Part shown: positions 47,374-55,848 of the stretch, piece by piece
Layout: every line of letters begins with the position of its first letter
How positions within the stretch are numbered: position 1 is the stretch's first letter
The notes under the pieces: generated by a model
Database searches by the model: none
Told to the model about the DNA's origin: nothing
The model's input: the letters and a program-made list of their open reading frames with translations, nothing else
Assembly: GCF_039134705.1 (NCBI RefSeq)
Contig: NZ_CP146256.1
Coordinates: forward strand, 310,001 to 374,000
From: Kineothrix sp. IPX-CK
Lineage (GTDB): Bacteria; Bacillota; Clostridia; Lachnospirales; Lachnospiraceae
Direction: 5' to 3'
DNA: 64,000 nucleotides
Translations under genes and position numbers: made by a program

Positions 47374-48063
47374 ATGCTGGAAAATAGCAAAAGCAATAGC
47401 ATGATAGCTATGGCGAATATTAATAAAGGGTATATGCTGGGAGAAGAAAAGGTACCCGTTCTCCACGATATCTGCTTTCAGGTGGAAAAAGGAGAGTTTG
47501 TAGCTATTCTGGGGCCCTCGGGTTCCGGAAAAACTACCCTTATGAATATTATAGGCTGTATGGATGTGTTGGATGAAGGGGCTTATTTTCTGGATGGACA
47601 GCCGATTCATGAGATGCCTGAAAAGAGGCTGAACGATGTGAGGAACAAGGAAATCGGATTTATTTTTCAGAACTATCAGCTGATTTCTACCTATAATATC
47701 TTGCAAAACATTACGATGCCCCTCATCGTGCGTGGAATGACTACAAAAGAGGCGGAGGAAAAATGTATGGATACCATCCGTCTGCTGGGGCTGGATCACA
47801 GAATGAAGCATAAGCCTTCGGAGCTTTCCGGCGGACAGAAGCAGAGAGTATCCATAGCCAGGGCATTGGTGGGAGAGCCTGCTATTCTCTTGGCGGATGA
47901 ACCTACCGGAGCATTGGACAGCAACAGCGGCAAGGATGTGCTTAAGCTGTTTAAGGATTTGAATGACATGGGGCATACCATAGTAATGATTACTCATGAT
48001 TTGAATGTTGCGAAGGCAGCAGGAAGAATCGTACATATTGTGGATGGATGCCTGAAAGAATAA
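47374..48063 (+). CDS. MacB/LolD-type ABC exporter ATPase
   Basis: A 229-residue ATPase with Walker A GPSGSGKTTLMN, Q-loop FIFQNYQLISTYN, signature LSGGQKQRVSIARAL, Walker B AILLADEPTGALD and H-loop MITHDLNVA. ADEPTGALDS is diagnostic of the MacB/LolD/FtsE group. GAAGGAG is 6 nt before 47374. It powers the permease encoded two genes upstream. The order adaptor x3, permease, small protein, ATPase suggests one transcript. Confidence 0.95.
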   Translation: MLENSKSNSMIAMANINKGYMLGEEKVPVLHDICFQVEKGEFVAILGPSGSGKTTLMNIIGCMDVLDEGAYFLDGQPIHEMPEKRLNDVRNKEIGFIFQNYQLISTYNILQNITMPLIVRGMTTKEAEEKCMDTIRLLGLDHRMKHKPSELSGGQKQRVSIARALVGEPAILLADEPTGALDSNSGKDVLKLFKDLNDMGHTIVMITHDLNVAKAAGRIVHIVDGCLKE

Positions 48064-48070
48064 AAAAGTA

Positions 48071-48097
48071 TTGACCTCGCCTTAAGAGCGGGGTCAA
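48071..48097 (+). terminator. terminator after the exporter operon
   Basis: TTGACCTCGC (48071-48080) pairs with GCGGGGTCAA (48088-48097) with one wobble and a 7-nt loop. The sequence ATTTATGTT follows. It closes the exporter operon 8 nt after the stop codon. Confidence 0.75.
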
Positions 48098-48200
48098 ATT
48101 TATGTTATAGGTACATATTAACAATGTTTTAAAAGAGTTAAAAAAATGTCCTTAACTTCATAATCGAAATATAATCTATGAGTCAAATTGTTGGGAGTAA

Positions 48201-48246
48201 TTGACAAATTTTTCCATTTTGTTATAATGTTAGTAAGCGTTTACTA
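48201..48246 (+). promoter_or_regulatory. promoter and dyad of the tetR gene
   Basis: TTGACA (48201-48206) and TATAAT (48223-48228) are 16 bp apart. The dyad TAGTAAGCGTTTACTA (48231-48246) has 7 of 8 matching half-site positions and covers the expected start of transcription. It fits autorepression by the TetR protein encoded 15 nt downstream. Confidence 0.7.
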
Positions 48247-48260
48247 CGGTGGGTGACTAA

Positions 48261-48869
48261 ATGATGGAATATAAACTGCACAGAAAAGAAAGTCTGATAA
48301 TAACTGCGATTGATATTATTGATGAGCTGGGGATTCAAGGATTATCTACCAGAGAAATAGCCAGAAGAGAAGGCGTTTCCGAGGCAACTTTATTCCGCCA
48401 TTACAGCAATAAGAAAGAACTGCTGAGAGCCATATTGGATTACTTTTGCAAATTTGACTATGATATTTTTCAATCGGCTGAATTAATGAAATTAAAACCG
48501 TGTGATTCAATACGGTTTTTTGTTAAACTGTCTGTGGAATATTATGAAAACTATCCTGCTATCACGTCTATTATGCAGGTGTTTGAAGCTGTTCGGTATG
48601 AATCTGATCTGGAGGGAAAAATAAAAGAAATTTTAAATAACCGTACCGGTTTTATCAAACAGCTGATAGAAAAAGCGAAAGAGGAGGGGGAATTAAGTAA
48701 GGACATTAATAGTGAGGATTTAGCGGATCTGATATCCGGCCTGTGCAGGGAGATATGTTTGAAGTGGAGAATAAATGACAGGAATTTTTCTTTAAAGGAA
48801 AGAACAATGGAGACGTTGGATATGGTGCTGAACAGTTTATACTCGGGAACTGGAGAAGCAGAAGTTTAG
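48261..48869 (+). CDS. TetR-family transcriptional regulator
   Basis: A 202-residue regulator. Residues about 10-58 form the DNA-binding domain: SLIITAIDIIDELGIQGLSTREIARREGVSEATLFRHYSNKKELLRAIL. The rest is helical, as expected for the ligand-binding and dimer domain, with YYENYPAITSIMQVFEAV and a terminal helix. It is preceded by a good promoter with a dyad and stands between the exporter operon and the chemosensory operon. Its targets beyond its own gene are unknown. Confidence 0.93.
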   Translation: MMEYKLHRKESLIITAIDIIDELGIQGLSTREIARREGVSEATLFRHYSNKKELLRAILDYFCKFDYDIFQSAELMKLKPCDSIRFFVKLSVEYYENYPAITSIMQVFEAVRYESDLEGKIKEILNNRTGFIKQLIEKAKEEGELSKDINSEDLADLISGLCREICLKWRINDRNFSLKERTMETLDMVLNSLYSGTGEAEV

Positions 48870-48911
48870 GAACATTGTAAGAAGCCGTAAGAAATAATTG
48901 GAGGTCATAGG

Positions 48912-49274
48912 ATGAAAAAAGTACTTATTGTAGATGATGCGGCTTTTATGAGGCTGACGATCAAGGAGTTACTGGGAAAAATTGATTCCATAGAGTTTGC
49001 AGAGGCACAAAATGGAATTGAAGCAGTAAGCAAATACATGGAAATAAAACCGGATGTGGTAACAATGGATATTACTATGCCTGATATGACAGGATTAGAA
49101 GCACTTAAGCTGATTCGGAAGGTGGATCCGCAAGCAAAGGTAGTAATGGTATCTGCCATGGGGCAGGAAAATATGGTAAAGGAAGCGGTGCTATACGGGG
49201 CAAAAACTTTCATAATAAAGCCCTTCAAGGAGGAGCATGTACTCGGTACCATAAAAAAATTGCTCGAAATCTAA
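48912..49274 (+). CDS. cheY: CheY-type single-domain response regulator
   Basis: A 120-residue receiver: acidic pair in VLIVDDAAFMR, phospho-acceptor Asp in TMDITMPDMTG, Ser in MVSAMGQ and Lys in IIKPFKEEH. GGAGGT is 6 nt before the start. As the first gene before cheA it should be the main output of the array, controlling a flagellar motor or some other effector. No flagellar gene is present in the window. Confidence 0.95.
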   Translation: MKKVLIVDDAAFMRLTIKELLGKIDSIEFAEAQNGIEAVSKYMEIKPDVVTMDITMPDMTGLEALKLIRKVDPQAKVVMVSAMGQENMVKEAVLYGAKTFIIKPFKEEHVLGTIKKLLEI

Positions 49275-49298
49275 GAAACAGATGAGGGAGGTATAGGA

Positions 49299-51371
49299 AT
49301 GTCGGATCAATTTACCAATGAACCCATGCTGGATATGTATATTTTTGAGACTTCACAGTTAATCGAACAGTTGGAGCAGTCTATTTTAAGCAGTGAGAAG
49401 GAAAGTTGCTTTACTCCTGCGGCTATCAATGAAATTTTTCGTATTATGCATACGATAAAAGGCTCTTCGGCCATTATGATGTTTCATAATATTTCCACGC
49501 TTGCGCATACTATGGAAGATATGTTTTATTTCTTACGGGAAGAAAAGCCACGGCAAGTGGACTGTTCTTCCCTTTCTGATTTTGTCTTGGACGGAGTCGA
49601 TTTTATTAAGGTGGAAGTGGAGAAGATTAAAAATGGAGACGAGCCCGACGGGGATGCAGCTATTTTAACTGAGAATCTTAATCTTTTTCTAACAAATCTA
49701 AAAAAAGAGAATGGAATCGCCAATTCCGGTAAGAAAGAGAAAGATATTTCTAAAAAGTCTCAGCAGTATTACATTTCCCAGGAAAGGGTTCCGCCAACGG
49801 AATATAAATACAAATTTATGGCCCGGGTTTATTTTGAAGAGGGCTGCGAGATGGAGAATATCCGGGCGTATACTATCCTGCATAATTTAAAAGATTATAC
49901 AGAGGAGTTTTATACGGTTCCTGAGGATGTCATCGACGCCGATGACAGTACGGAGCGCATACGACAGGAAGGCTTCTTTATATATTTTAAAACCGATCAT
50001 ACTTACGATCAGATGAATGAGTTCTTTCAGCAAACCATATTTTTAAAATCATTGGAATTAGTCCCGTTGGAGACGGAAGAAGAATATGAAGAACATAAAA
50101 TCCAAAAGCAGGATACGCTCAGGGATAGTTTTGTAAGAACAGTTTCGGCCAATTATAGCGGTGAGGCCGGTAAGGAAACGAATAAAGTCAGTCATTCCTC
50201 AGCGGTACAAAATATTATCAGCGTCAGTGTTGCAAAATTAGATAAGCTCATGGATCTGGTAGGTGAAATGGTAATTGCCGAAGCTATGGTAATACAAAAT
50301 CCTGATTTACGGGGACTGGTGCTGGATAATTTTCAGAAAGCAGCCGGACAGTTGAATAAGATTACCAGTGAATTGCAGGATACTGTAATGTCGATTCGTA
50401 TGGTGCCTTTGGCTCCGACCTTCCAAAAAATGCACCGCATTGTAAGAGATATGTGCAAGCAGCTCAATAAGGAAGTAAATCTTAAAATTATAGGAGAAGA
50501 AACCGAGGTAGATAAGAATATTATCGAACATATCTCCGATCCCCTGATGCACCTGGTAAGAAACTCTTTGGATCATGGAATTGAAGCGGCGGAAGAAAGA
50601 AGGCAGGCGGGGAAGGAGAAATCAGGGACTATCATTTTGGAGGCGAAAAACTCAGGAAGTGATGTACTTATTATTGTGCAGGATGACGGAAAAGGACTGG
50701 ATCGGGAAAAGATTCTCAAAAAGGCGAAAGAAAATAACCTGCTGTATAAAAAAGAAGAAGATATGACGGAGCAGGAAATCTTTAATATGATATTGGCTCC
50801 GGGATTTTCGACGAAAGAAAGTATTTCTGAATTTTCAGGCCGCGGAGTTGGCATGGATGTGGTAAACAAAAATATACAAACAATTGGCGGGACATTGTCT
50901 GTAAACAGTGTTTCGGGAGAAGGGATGACCATTACCCTGGCGATTCCTTTGACCTTAGCCATTATAGACGGTATGAATATCAAAGTGGGAAAATCTTGTT
51001 ATACCATACCTACGATATCTATAAAAGAATCTTTAAGGCCGGATGAAAGAGATATCATTATCGATCCGGGAGGAAATGAGATGCTGATGATCAGAGGTCA
51101 GTGTTTTCCGATTTTAAGGCTTCACGAGAGCTACAGGGTGGAAACTGCCGTTACGGAATTAAAAGAAGGAATCATAATCGTAGTGGAACAGGATGGCCGG
51201 ACAATATGTATCTTTGCAGATGAGCTGCTGGGCCAGCAGCAGGTAGTTGTTAAGAGCTTGCCGGTATATATACAAAAGAAACGAAGAATCAAGGGTCTTG
51301 CAGGATGCACTCTGCTGGGTGACGGAAGCATAAGCCTCATATTGGATGTTGCCGGATTGGTCAATTTTTAG
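49299..51371 (+). CDS. cheA: chemotaxis histidine kinase CheA
   Basis: A 690-residue kinase with all five regions. P1 holds FRIMHTIKGSSAIMMF with the phospho-acceptor His51; P2, the CheY-docking domain, lies near 165-265 (YKFMARVYFEEGCEMENIRAY); P3 is the dimer helix pair (VAKLDKLMDLVGEMVIAEAM). P4 has HLVRNSLDHGIE, QDDGKGLD and FSGRGVGMDVV, and P5 is CheW-like to the end. GGGAGGT lies 9 nt before the start. All catalytic motifs are intact. Confidence 0.96.
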   Translation: MSDQFTNEPMLDMYIFETSQLIEQLEQSILSSEKESCFTPAAINEIFRIMHTIKGSSAIMMFHNISTLAHTMEDMFYFLREEKPRQVDCSSLSDFVLDGVDFIKVEVEKIKNGDEPDGDAAILTENLNLFLTNLKKENGIANSGKKEKDISKKSQQYYISQERVPPTEYKYKFMARVYFEEGCEMENIRAYTILHNLKDYTEEFYTVPEDVIDADDSTERIRQEGFFIYFKTDHTYDQMNEFFQQTIFLKSLELVPLETEEEYEEHKIQKQDTLRDSFVRTVSANYSGEAGKETNKVSHSSAVQNIISVSVAKLDKLMDLVGEMVIAEAMVIQNPDLRGLVLDNFQKAAGQLNKITSELQDTVMSIRMVPLAPTFQKMHRIVRDMCKQLNKEVNLKIIGEETEVDKNIIEHISDPLMHLVRNSLDHGIEAAEERRQAGKEKSGTIILEAKNSGSDVLIIVQDDGKGLDREKILKKAKENNLLYKKEEDMTEQEIFNMILAPGFSTKESISEFSGRGVGMDVVNKNIQTIGGTLSVNSVSGEGMTITLAIPLTLAIIDGMNIKVGKSCYTIPTISIKESLRPDERDIIIDPGGNEMLMIRGQCFPILRLHESYRVETAVTELKEGIIIVVEQDGRTICIFADELLGQQQVVVKSLPVYIQKKRRIKGLAGCTLLGDGSISLILDVAGLVNF

Positions 51372-51374
51372 GAT

Positions 51375-54300
51375 TTGCAGCAGAAAGATTACCTTATAAT
51401 TTTCAGAAATGAGGTGTTTATAGTAAATACATATCAAGCGGATGAAAATAATCTTGAATTGGCAGCGGCGACACTGACATGTATTGGTGACGGAGTTATA
51501 TCCACAGATCTAAAAGGGCAGATTCTCTTTATGAACCAAATTGCGGAGAATATATTGGATGCGCAGTTTTCGGCAGTCAGGGGGAAACTGTTCGATGAAG
51601 TTGTGAAGTTCTATAAGGAAGGCTCAGGTGTAAGAGTTCCAAGCCCTATTTCTGCCGTAATTGAACATGATACGATCAAGGGATTGGAAAATAATACAGT
51701 AATCATAACGGGAGATAATACCCGGAAATTTGTTTCTGCCACTTGCTCTACCATTAAAAATTTTAAATCTGAAAATATTGGTGTTGTTATCATACTCAGG
51801 GACATTACCAGATTAAAAACGCTGGAGATAGAACATCTCAATGAAAAGAACAACTTGAAAACCATGTTCGATGTTGCGCCTGTAAGCATGATCATAATGG
51901 ATCAAAATTCTCGTATTGCGCAGATTAATGATGCTTCGCTGGAGCTTATTGAAAAAACGAGAGAGGAAGCGATAGGAGAACGGTTCGGAGATGCGTTCGG
52001 GTGTAAGGAAAGCTTTCGAAGTCAGCAGGGATGCCAATATGGTAAAAAATGTACGAGATGTGTTTTTCGAAGGTCGGTAAATCAGGCTATTCGAAGAGGG
52101 GTCAAGACCAGTAAGCTGGAAATTAAGAAAGTATTGATAAAAGACGGAGAACCATTTGAGTATTGGTTTCAGGTCAGTGTAGTTCCTATTATAGTAAATA
52201 ATGTAACAAATTGCATAGTTACTCTGATGGATATCACGGAAAGCAAAATGCGTGAAAAACTGATTACGGAATCCAGAGATTTCTGCAGCAATATCCTGCA
52301 TCAGCTGCCTTCGCTTGCATGGATGACAGATAAAAATCTGGAATGTAATTATGTAAACAAGGTGTGGAATGATTTCACGGGAAAGACAATAGGGGAAGTA
52401 TTGCAAGACGGATGGGATAAAATTATTCACCCGGATGATCTGGATAATTATTTAAGAAAGCGCATTGCGGCCATGCGTAAGAGAAAGAATTATCAGCAGG
52501 AAGTACGCATAAGGCGCTATGACGGTGAATACCGCTGGTGTGTGGCCGTGGATACTCCTTATTATGGCCTGGATGGAAGATTTTCAGGATATATAGGCTC
52601 CATTTATGATATTACGGAGAGAATCAAGGCAGAAGAAGATATGGAGCGATATCGGAAAATAATCAATAATGCCAGGGACATCATATTTCTATTGAATCCG
52701 GACGGCAGCATCATAGAGGCTAATAAGTCGGCTGTGAAAGCTTACGGATATACGCTGGAAGAACTGTGCAATATGAACATAATTAAAATTCGGGAAGACT
52801 GGAAATACAACCAGAAGCAGATGGATGAGACAGAGGCAGGAGAGGTCTTCTTTGAGGTAACTCATGTAAGGAAGGATGGAAGCTCTTTTCAGGCAGAAGT
52901 AAGTTCTCAGGGAATAAACATCGGGGGTAAAAAAATTCTTTTTAGCATCGTAAGAGATATTACCGAGAGAAAGAAGGCGGAGCTGGATATCCGGATCAAT
53001 CAGGAAAAATATTATTCCCTGTTTATGAATATGAAGAGTGCCTATGCGTATTTCAGGCTGCAGCATAGTTCGAACTATGAAACGGTAGATGTGATTATCG
53101 TAGAAGTTAACCGGTCTTTTGAAGAGTTGTTTTCCGTAAGCAGAGATCATATTGTAGGAAAAAGCTTTCTTGAGGTTTTCCCGAATAGCAAAGGACTGCT
53201 GAGGGATATTGAAGAACAATATTTTATGGAAATAATGCAGGGAAAAAGTGTAAATATGGAAGAATATTTTTCCCATATTTACAATAAGTGGCTGTCTTTC
53301 TCGATTTATAGTCCCTATGAGGATGAGATAGTATCTATTATTTCAGATATTACTGAAATGAAACAATCGGAACTGCGACTGATATCTACCAAAGAAGCAG
53401 CGGAAGCAGCCAATCGGGCCAAGAGTGAATTTCTTGCAAATATGAGTCATGAAATCAGGACACCGATCAACGGTATGGTAGGAATGGTAGAACTTACTTT
53501 GCTGACCGAGCTGAAGCATGAACAAAGGGAAAACCTTGAGATGGCAAAAACCTGTGCCAATTCTCTGCTCAAAATCATTAACGACATTCTTGACTTTTCA
53601 AAGATGGAGGCAGGAAAGCTATCCATAGAAAACATAACTTTTGATCTAAAAGAATTAATAGAAGAATTGGTAAAGACTTATTCCCTTCGGGTAGAAGAAA
53701 AAGGCCTTGAATTAAGCTATGGATTCAGTGCATCTATTCCAAGATATTTGATCGGGGACTCTAACAGGCTAAAGCAGATACTGCACAATCTGCTTGGCAA
53801 TGCGGTAAAGTTCACGAATGAAGGAAGCATATCCCTGGTGACTAAACTGTTGCATAAGACGGAATCACAGGTAGATCTTAATTTTTCTGTTACAGATACG
53901 GGCATTGGTCTGACACAGGAGGATATCAGGCACTTGTTTCAGAGCTTCAATCAAGTGGAACGGTCATTCACTAAAAAATATGGAGGAACCGGACTGGGGC
54001 TTGCCATATCCAAAACACTTGCGGAATTAATGGGCGGCAGTATTGGGGTAGAAAGTGAAAAAGAAAAAGGAAGCACCTTCTATGTCAATCTCCCTTTTCA
54101 AATCGGAAAAGCCATAGAAGAGAGGCCGATGCAGCCGACCAGCCTATCCGGTAAAAAGAACAATTTAAAAATTCTGTTGGCAGAGGATGATCTGATAAAC
54201 CAGAAGGTAATTCTAAAAATGCTGGAGAAGAGAGAGTATTCCGTTGACTTGGCACGAGATGGGTTAGAGGCGCTGAAACTGTTCGCGGAGAATAAATATG

Positions 54301-54893
54301 ACCTGATTCTTATGGATATTCAGATGCCTGAGATGAATGGACTGGAGGCTGTACAGAAAATAAGAGAAATGGAGGGAACAAGTTTTTACACTCCGATAGT
54401 AGCATTGAGCGCTTATGCTCTAAAGGGAGACAAAGAAAAATTCTTAGCATTGGGAATGGACGGATATGTATCCAAGCCTATCGATATGAATCAATTGTTT
54501 TCTACCATTGAACAGACTACGAGAAGAAAGGAGGAGACAGGTTTGCTGCCGGACAGTGTTTTTCTTACCGACAGCGGAGAGATAAGGTTTTCGAGCAAAA
54601 ATACGGACAGGCTAAGTGGAAAAGCCAAGGGCTTATTACATGAAATTGCAAAGAACACCATGAGGCTGGAACATGCAGTGGAGAAGGGGAATCTGGAACT
54701 GATTGAAGAAATTGCCCATACGGTAAAAAAACAGTCTATAGATATGGAATGTGCAAAGATCAAGGATAGGGCTTTTAAAATAGAACTTGCCGCCAGACGT
54801 GGAAATATGGGCGATGCTGCAGAAAACATTAAAAAAATAGAAGAGGAAGTTCGGATACTGCAAAATGAATCTATAGCTTCCGAGGAGGAGTAA
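51375..54893 (+). CDS. multi-PAS hybrid sensor histidine kinase
   Basis: About 1170 residues with no clear membrane segment, so a cytoplasmic sensor. Five PAS domains are visible (approximately 25-150, 160-290, 300-425, 430-545, 550-670). Then come HisKA with SHEIRTP (His692), HATPase_c (LLGNAVKFTNEG, GGTGLGLAISKTLAELMGG), a receiver with Asp981 in LMDIQMPEMNG, and a C-terminal HPt-like domain with His1115 (IAHTVKKQS). The second PAS has four cysteines at 210, 220, 226 and 229. No ATG is available: TTG 51375 or GTG 51414 is the start. Its position inside a che operon is unusual. Confidence 0.9.
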   Translation: MQQKDYLIIFRNEVFIVNTYQADENNLELAAATLTCIGDGVISTDLKGQILFMNQIAENILDAQFSAVRGKLFDEVVKFYKEGSGVRVPSPISAVIEHDTIKGLENNTVIITGDNTRKFVSATCSTIKNFKSENIGVVIILRDITRLKTLEIEHLNEKNNLKTMFDVAPVSMIIMDQNSRIAQINDASLELIEKTREEAIGERFGDAFGCKESFRSQQGCQYGKKCTRCVFRRSVNQAIRRGVKTSKLEIKKVLIKDGEPFEYWFQVSVVPIIVNNVTNCIVTLMDITESKMREKLITESRDFCSNILHQLPSLAWMTDKNLECNYVNKVWNDFTGKTIGEVLQDGWDKIIHPDDLDNYLRKRIAAMRKRKNYQQEVRIRRYDGEYRWCVAVDTPYYGLDGRFSGYIGSIYDITERIKAEEDMERYRKIINNARDIIFLLNPDGSIIEANKSAVKAYGYTLEELCNMNIIKIREDWKYNQKQMDETEAGEVFFEVTHVRKDGSSFQAEVSSQGINIGGKKILFSIVRDITERKKAELDIRINQEKYYSLFMNMKSAYAYFRLQHSSNYETVDVIIVEVNRSFEELFSVSRDHIVGKSFLEVFPNSKGLLRDIEEQYFMEIMQGKSVNMEEYFSHIYNKWLSFSIYSPYEDEIVSIISDITEMKQSELRLISTKEAAEAANRAKSEFLANMSHEIRTPINGMVGMVELTLLTELKHEQRENLEMAKTCANSLLKIINDILDFSKMEAGKLSIENITFDLKELIEELVKTYSLRVEEKGLELSYGFSASIPRYLIGDSNRLKQILHNLLGNAVKFTNEGSISLVTKLLHKTESQVDLNFSVTDTGIGLTQEDIRHLFQSFNQVERSFTKKYGGTGLGLAISKTLAELMGGSIGVESEKEKGSTFYVNLPFQIGKAIEERPMQPTSLSGKKNNLKILLAEDDLINQKVILKMLEKREYSVDLARDGLEALKLFAENKYDLILMDIQMPEMNGLEAVQKIREMEGTSFYTPIVALSAYALKGDKEKFLALGMDGYVSKPIDMNQLFSTIEQTTRRKEETGLLPDSVFLTDSGEIRFSSKNTDRLSGKAKGLLHEIAKNTMRLEHAVEKGNLELIEEIAHTVKKQSIDMECAKIKDRAFKIELAARRGNMGDAAENIKKIEEEVRILQNESIASEEE

Positions 54894-54895
54894 AT

Positions 54896-55300
54896 ATGAG
54901 AATATTGATAGCAGAAGATGATTTGGTCAGCAGAAGATTTCTGTTTAAGTTTCTTAGCCGTTACGGGGAATGTGATCTGGTTGTAGATGGATTGGAAGCA
55001 TTGGATGCCTGTCTGATGGCAATTAAAGAGGATAAGTTATATGATTTGATCTGTCTGGATATCATGATGCCAAAAGTAGACGGGGTAAAGGTATTAAAAT
55101 CTATCAGGGATCTGGAGAACCAGAAGGGAATTCCTCTGGAGAAAAGGTCAAAAGTAATTATGATCACGGCACTTGGAGAAACGCAGTTGGTTCAGAATGC
55201 TTTTGAAATAGGGTGCGATGCTTACGCTGCAAAACCTATTGATACGGCCAAATTGGTTAAGGTACTGGAAGACTTCGGAATGATTCGGGAAAGAGAATAG
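54896..55300 (+). CDS. CheY-like response regulator, second in the operon
   Basis: A 134-residue stand-alone receiver with ILIAEDDLVSRRF, phospho-acceptor Asp in CLDIMMPKVDG, Thr in MITALGETQ and Lys in AAKPIDTAK. A longer loop (SIRDLENQKGIPLEKRSKV) distinguishes it from the first CheY. GGAGGAG is 6 nt before the start, and the gene is 2 nt after the hybrid kinase. It is the natural acceptor of phosphate from the kinase's HPt domain or a phosphate sink for CheA. Confidence 0.92.
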   Translation: MRILIAEDDLVSRRFLFKFLSRYGECDLVVDGLEALDACLMAIKEDKLYDLICLDIMMPKVDGVKVLKSIRDLENQKGIPLEKRSKVIMITALGETQLVQNAFEIGCDAYAAKPIDTAKLVKVLEDFGMIRERE

Positions 55301-55338
55301 GAACGTTCTGACTGTAGAGTGAAAAGGAGAGAGGGAAC

Positions 55339-55836
55339 ATGCTGGAGAAAAAGATGGACGAAACGGAGTTGCTGGAGCGGGAAGAAGACACGCAAAAAGA
55401 CAGGTTTTTAACTTTCCAGATCGGTAACGAGGTATATGGTATCGAAATAAAATGTGTGACCGAGATTATAGGCATACAGCCCATTACAGAGGTTCCGGAG
55501 CTGCCGGATTACATCAGGGGAATTATTAATCTTAGGGGTAAGATCATACCGGTCATGGACGTCAGGCTGAGGTTTAAAAAAGAGGGGGTGGAGTATAATG
55601 ACAGAACCTGCGTAATAGTAGTGGATATTGGAGGGGTATCTATCGGTTTGATTGTCGATAATGTTTCGGAGGTATTAACGATACCGGAAGAAGAAATTGT
55701 TGCGCCTCCGGATGTAAAAAGCGGAGGAAACAGGTATATAAAGGGAATCGGTAAAGTAGAAAATCAGGTGAAGCTGCTGCTGGATTGCGACAGGTTACTG
55801 AATGAACAGGAAATAGATACTTTGGATAATACGTAG
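55339..55836 (+). CDS. cheW: CheW coupling protein
   Basis: A 165-residue adaptor that joins CheA to receptors. FLTFQIGNEVYGIEIKCVTEIIG, ITEVPELPDYIRGIINLRGKIIPVMD and the LIVDNVSEVL region are hallmark CheW features. The first 28 residues form a charged extension (MDETELLEREEDTQKD). GAGAGAGGG precedes the start. Confidence 0.95.
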   Translation: MLEKKMDETELLEREEDTQKDRFLTFQIGNEVYGIEIKCVTEIIGIQPITEVPELPDYIRGIINLRGKIIPVMDVRLRFKKEGVEYNDRTCVIVVDIGGVSIGLIVDNVSEVLTIPEEEIVAPPDVKSGGNRYIKGIGKVENQVKLLLDCDRLLNEQEIDTLDNT

Positions 55837-55848
55837 GAGGATGCGGTG

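Noticed and set aside
47206..48036. 276-codon minus-strand frame
   Set aside because: It is antisense to the exporter ATPase with intact Walker motifs. No family features were seen.
51813..53276. Minus-strand frames of 195-205 codons
   Set aside because: They lie within the hybrid kinase gene and have no start signals or recognisable motifs.
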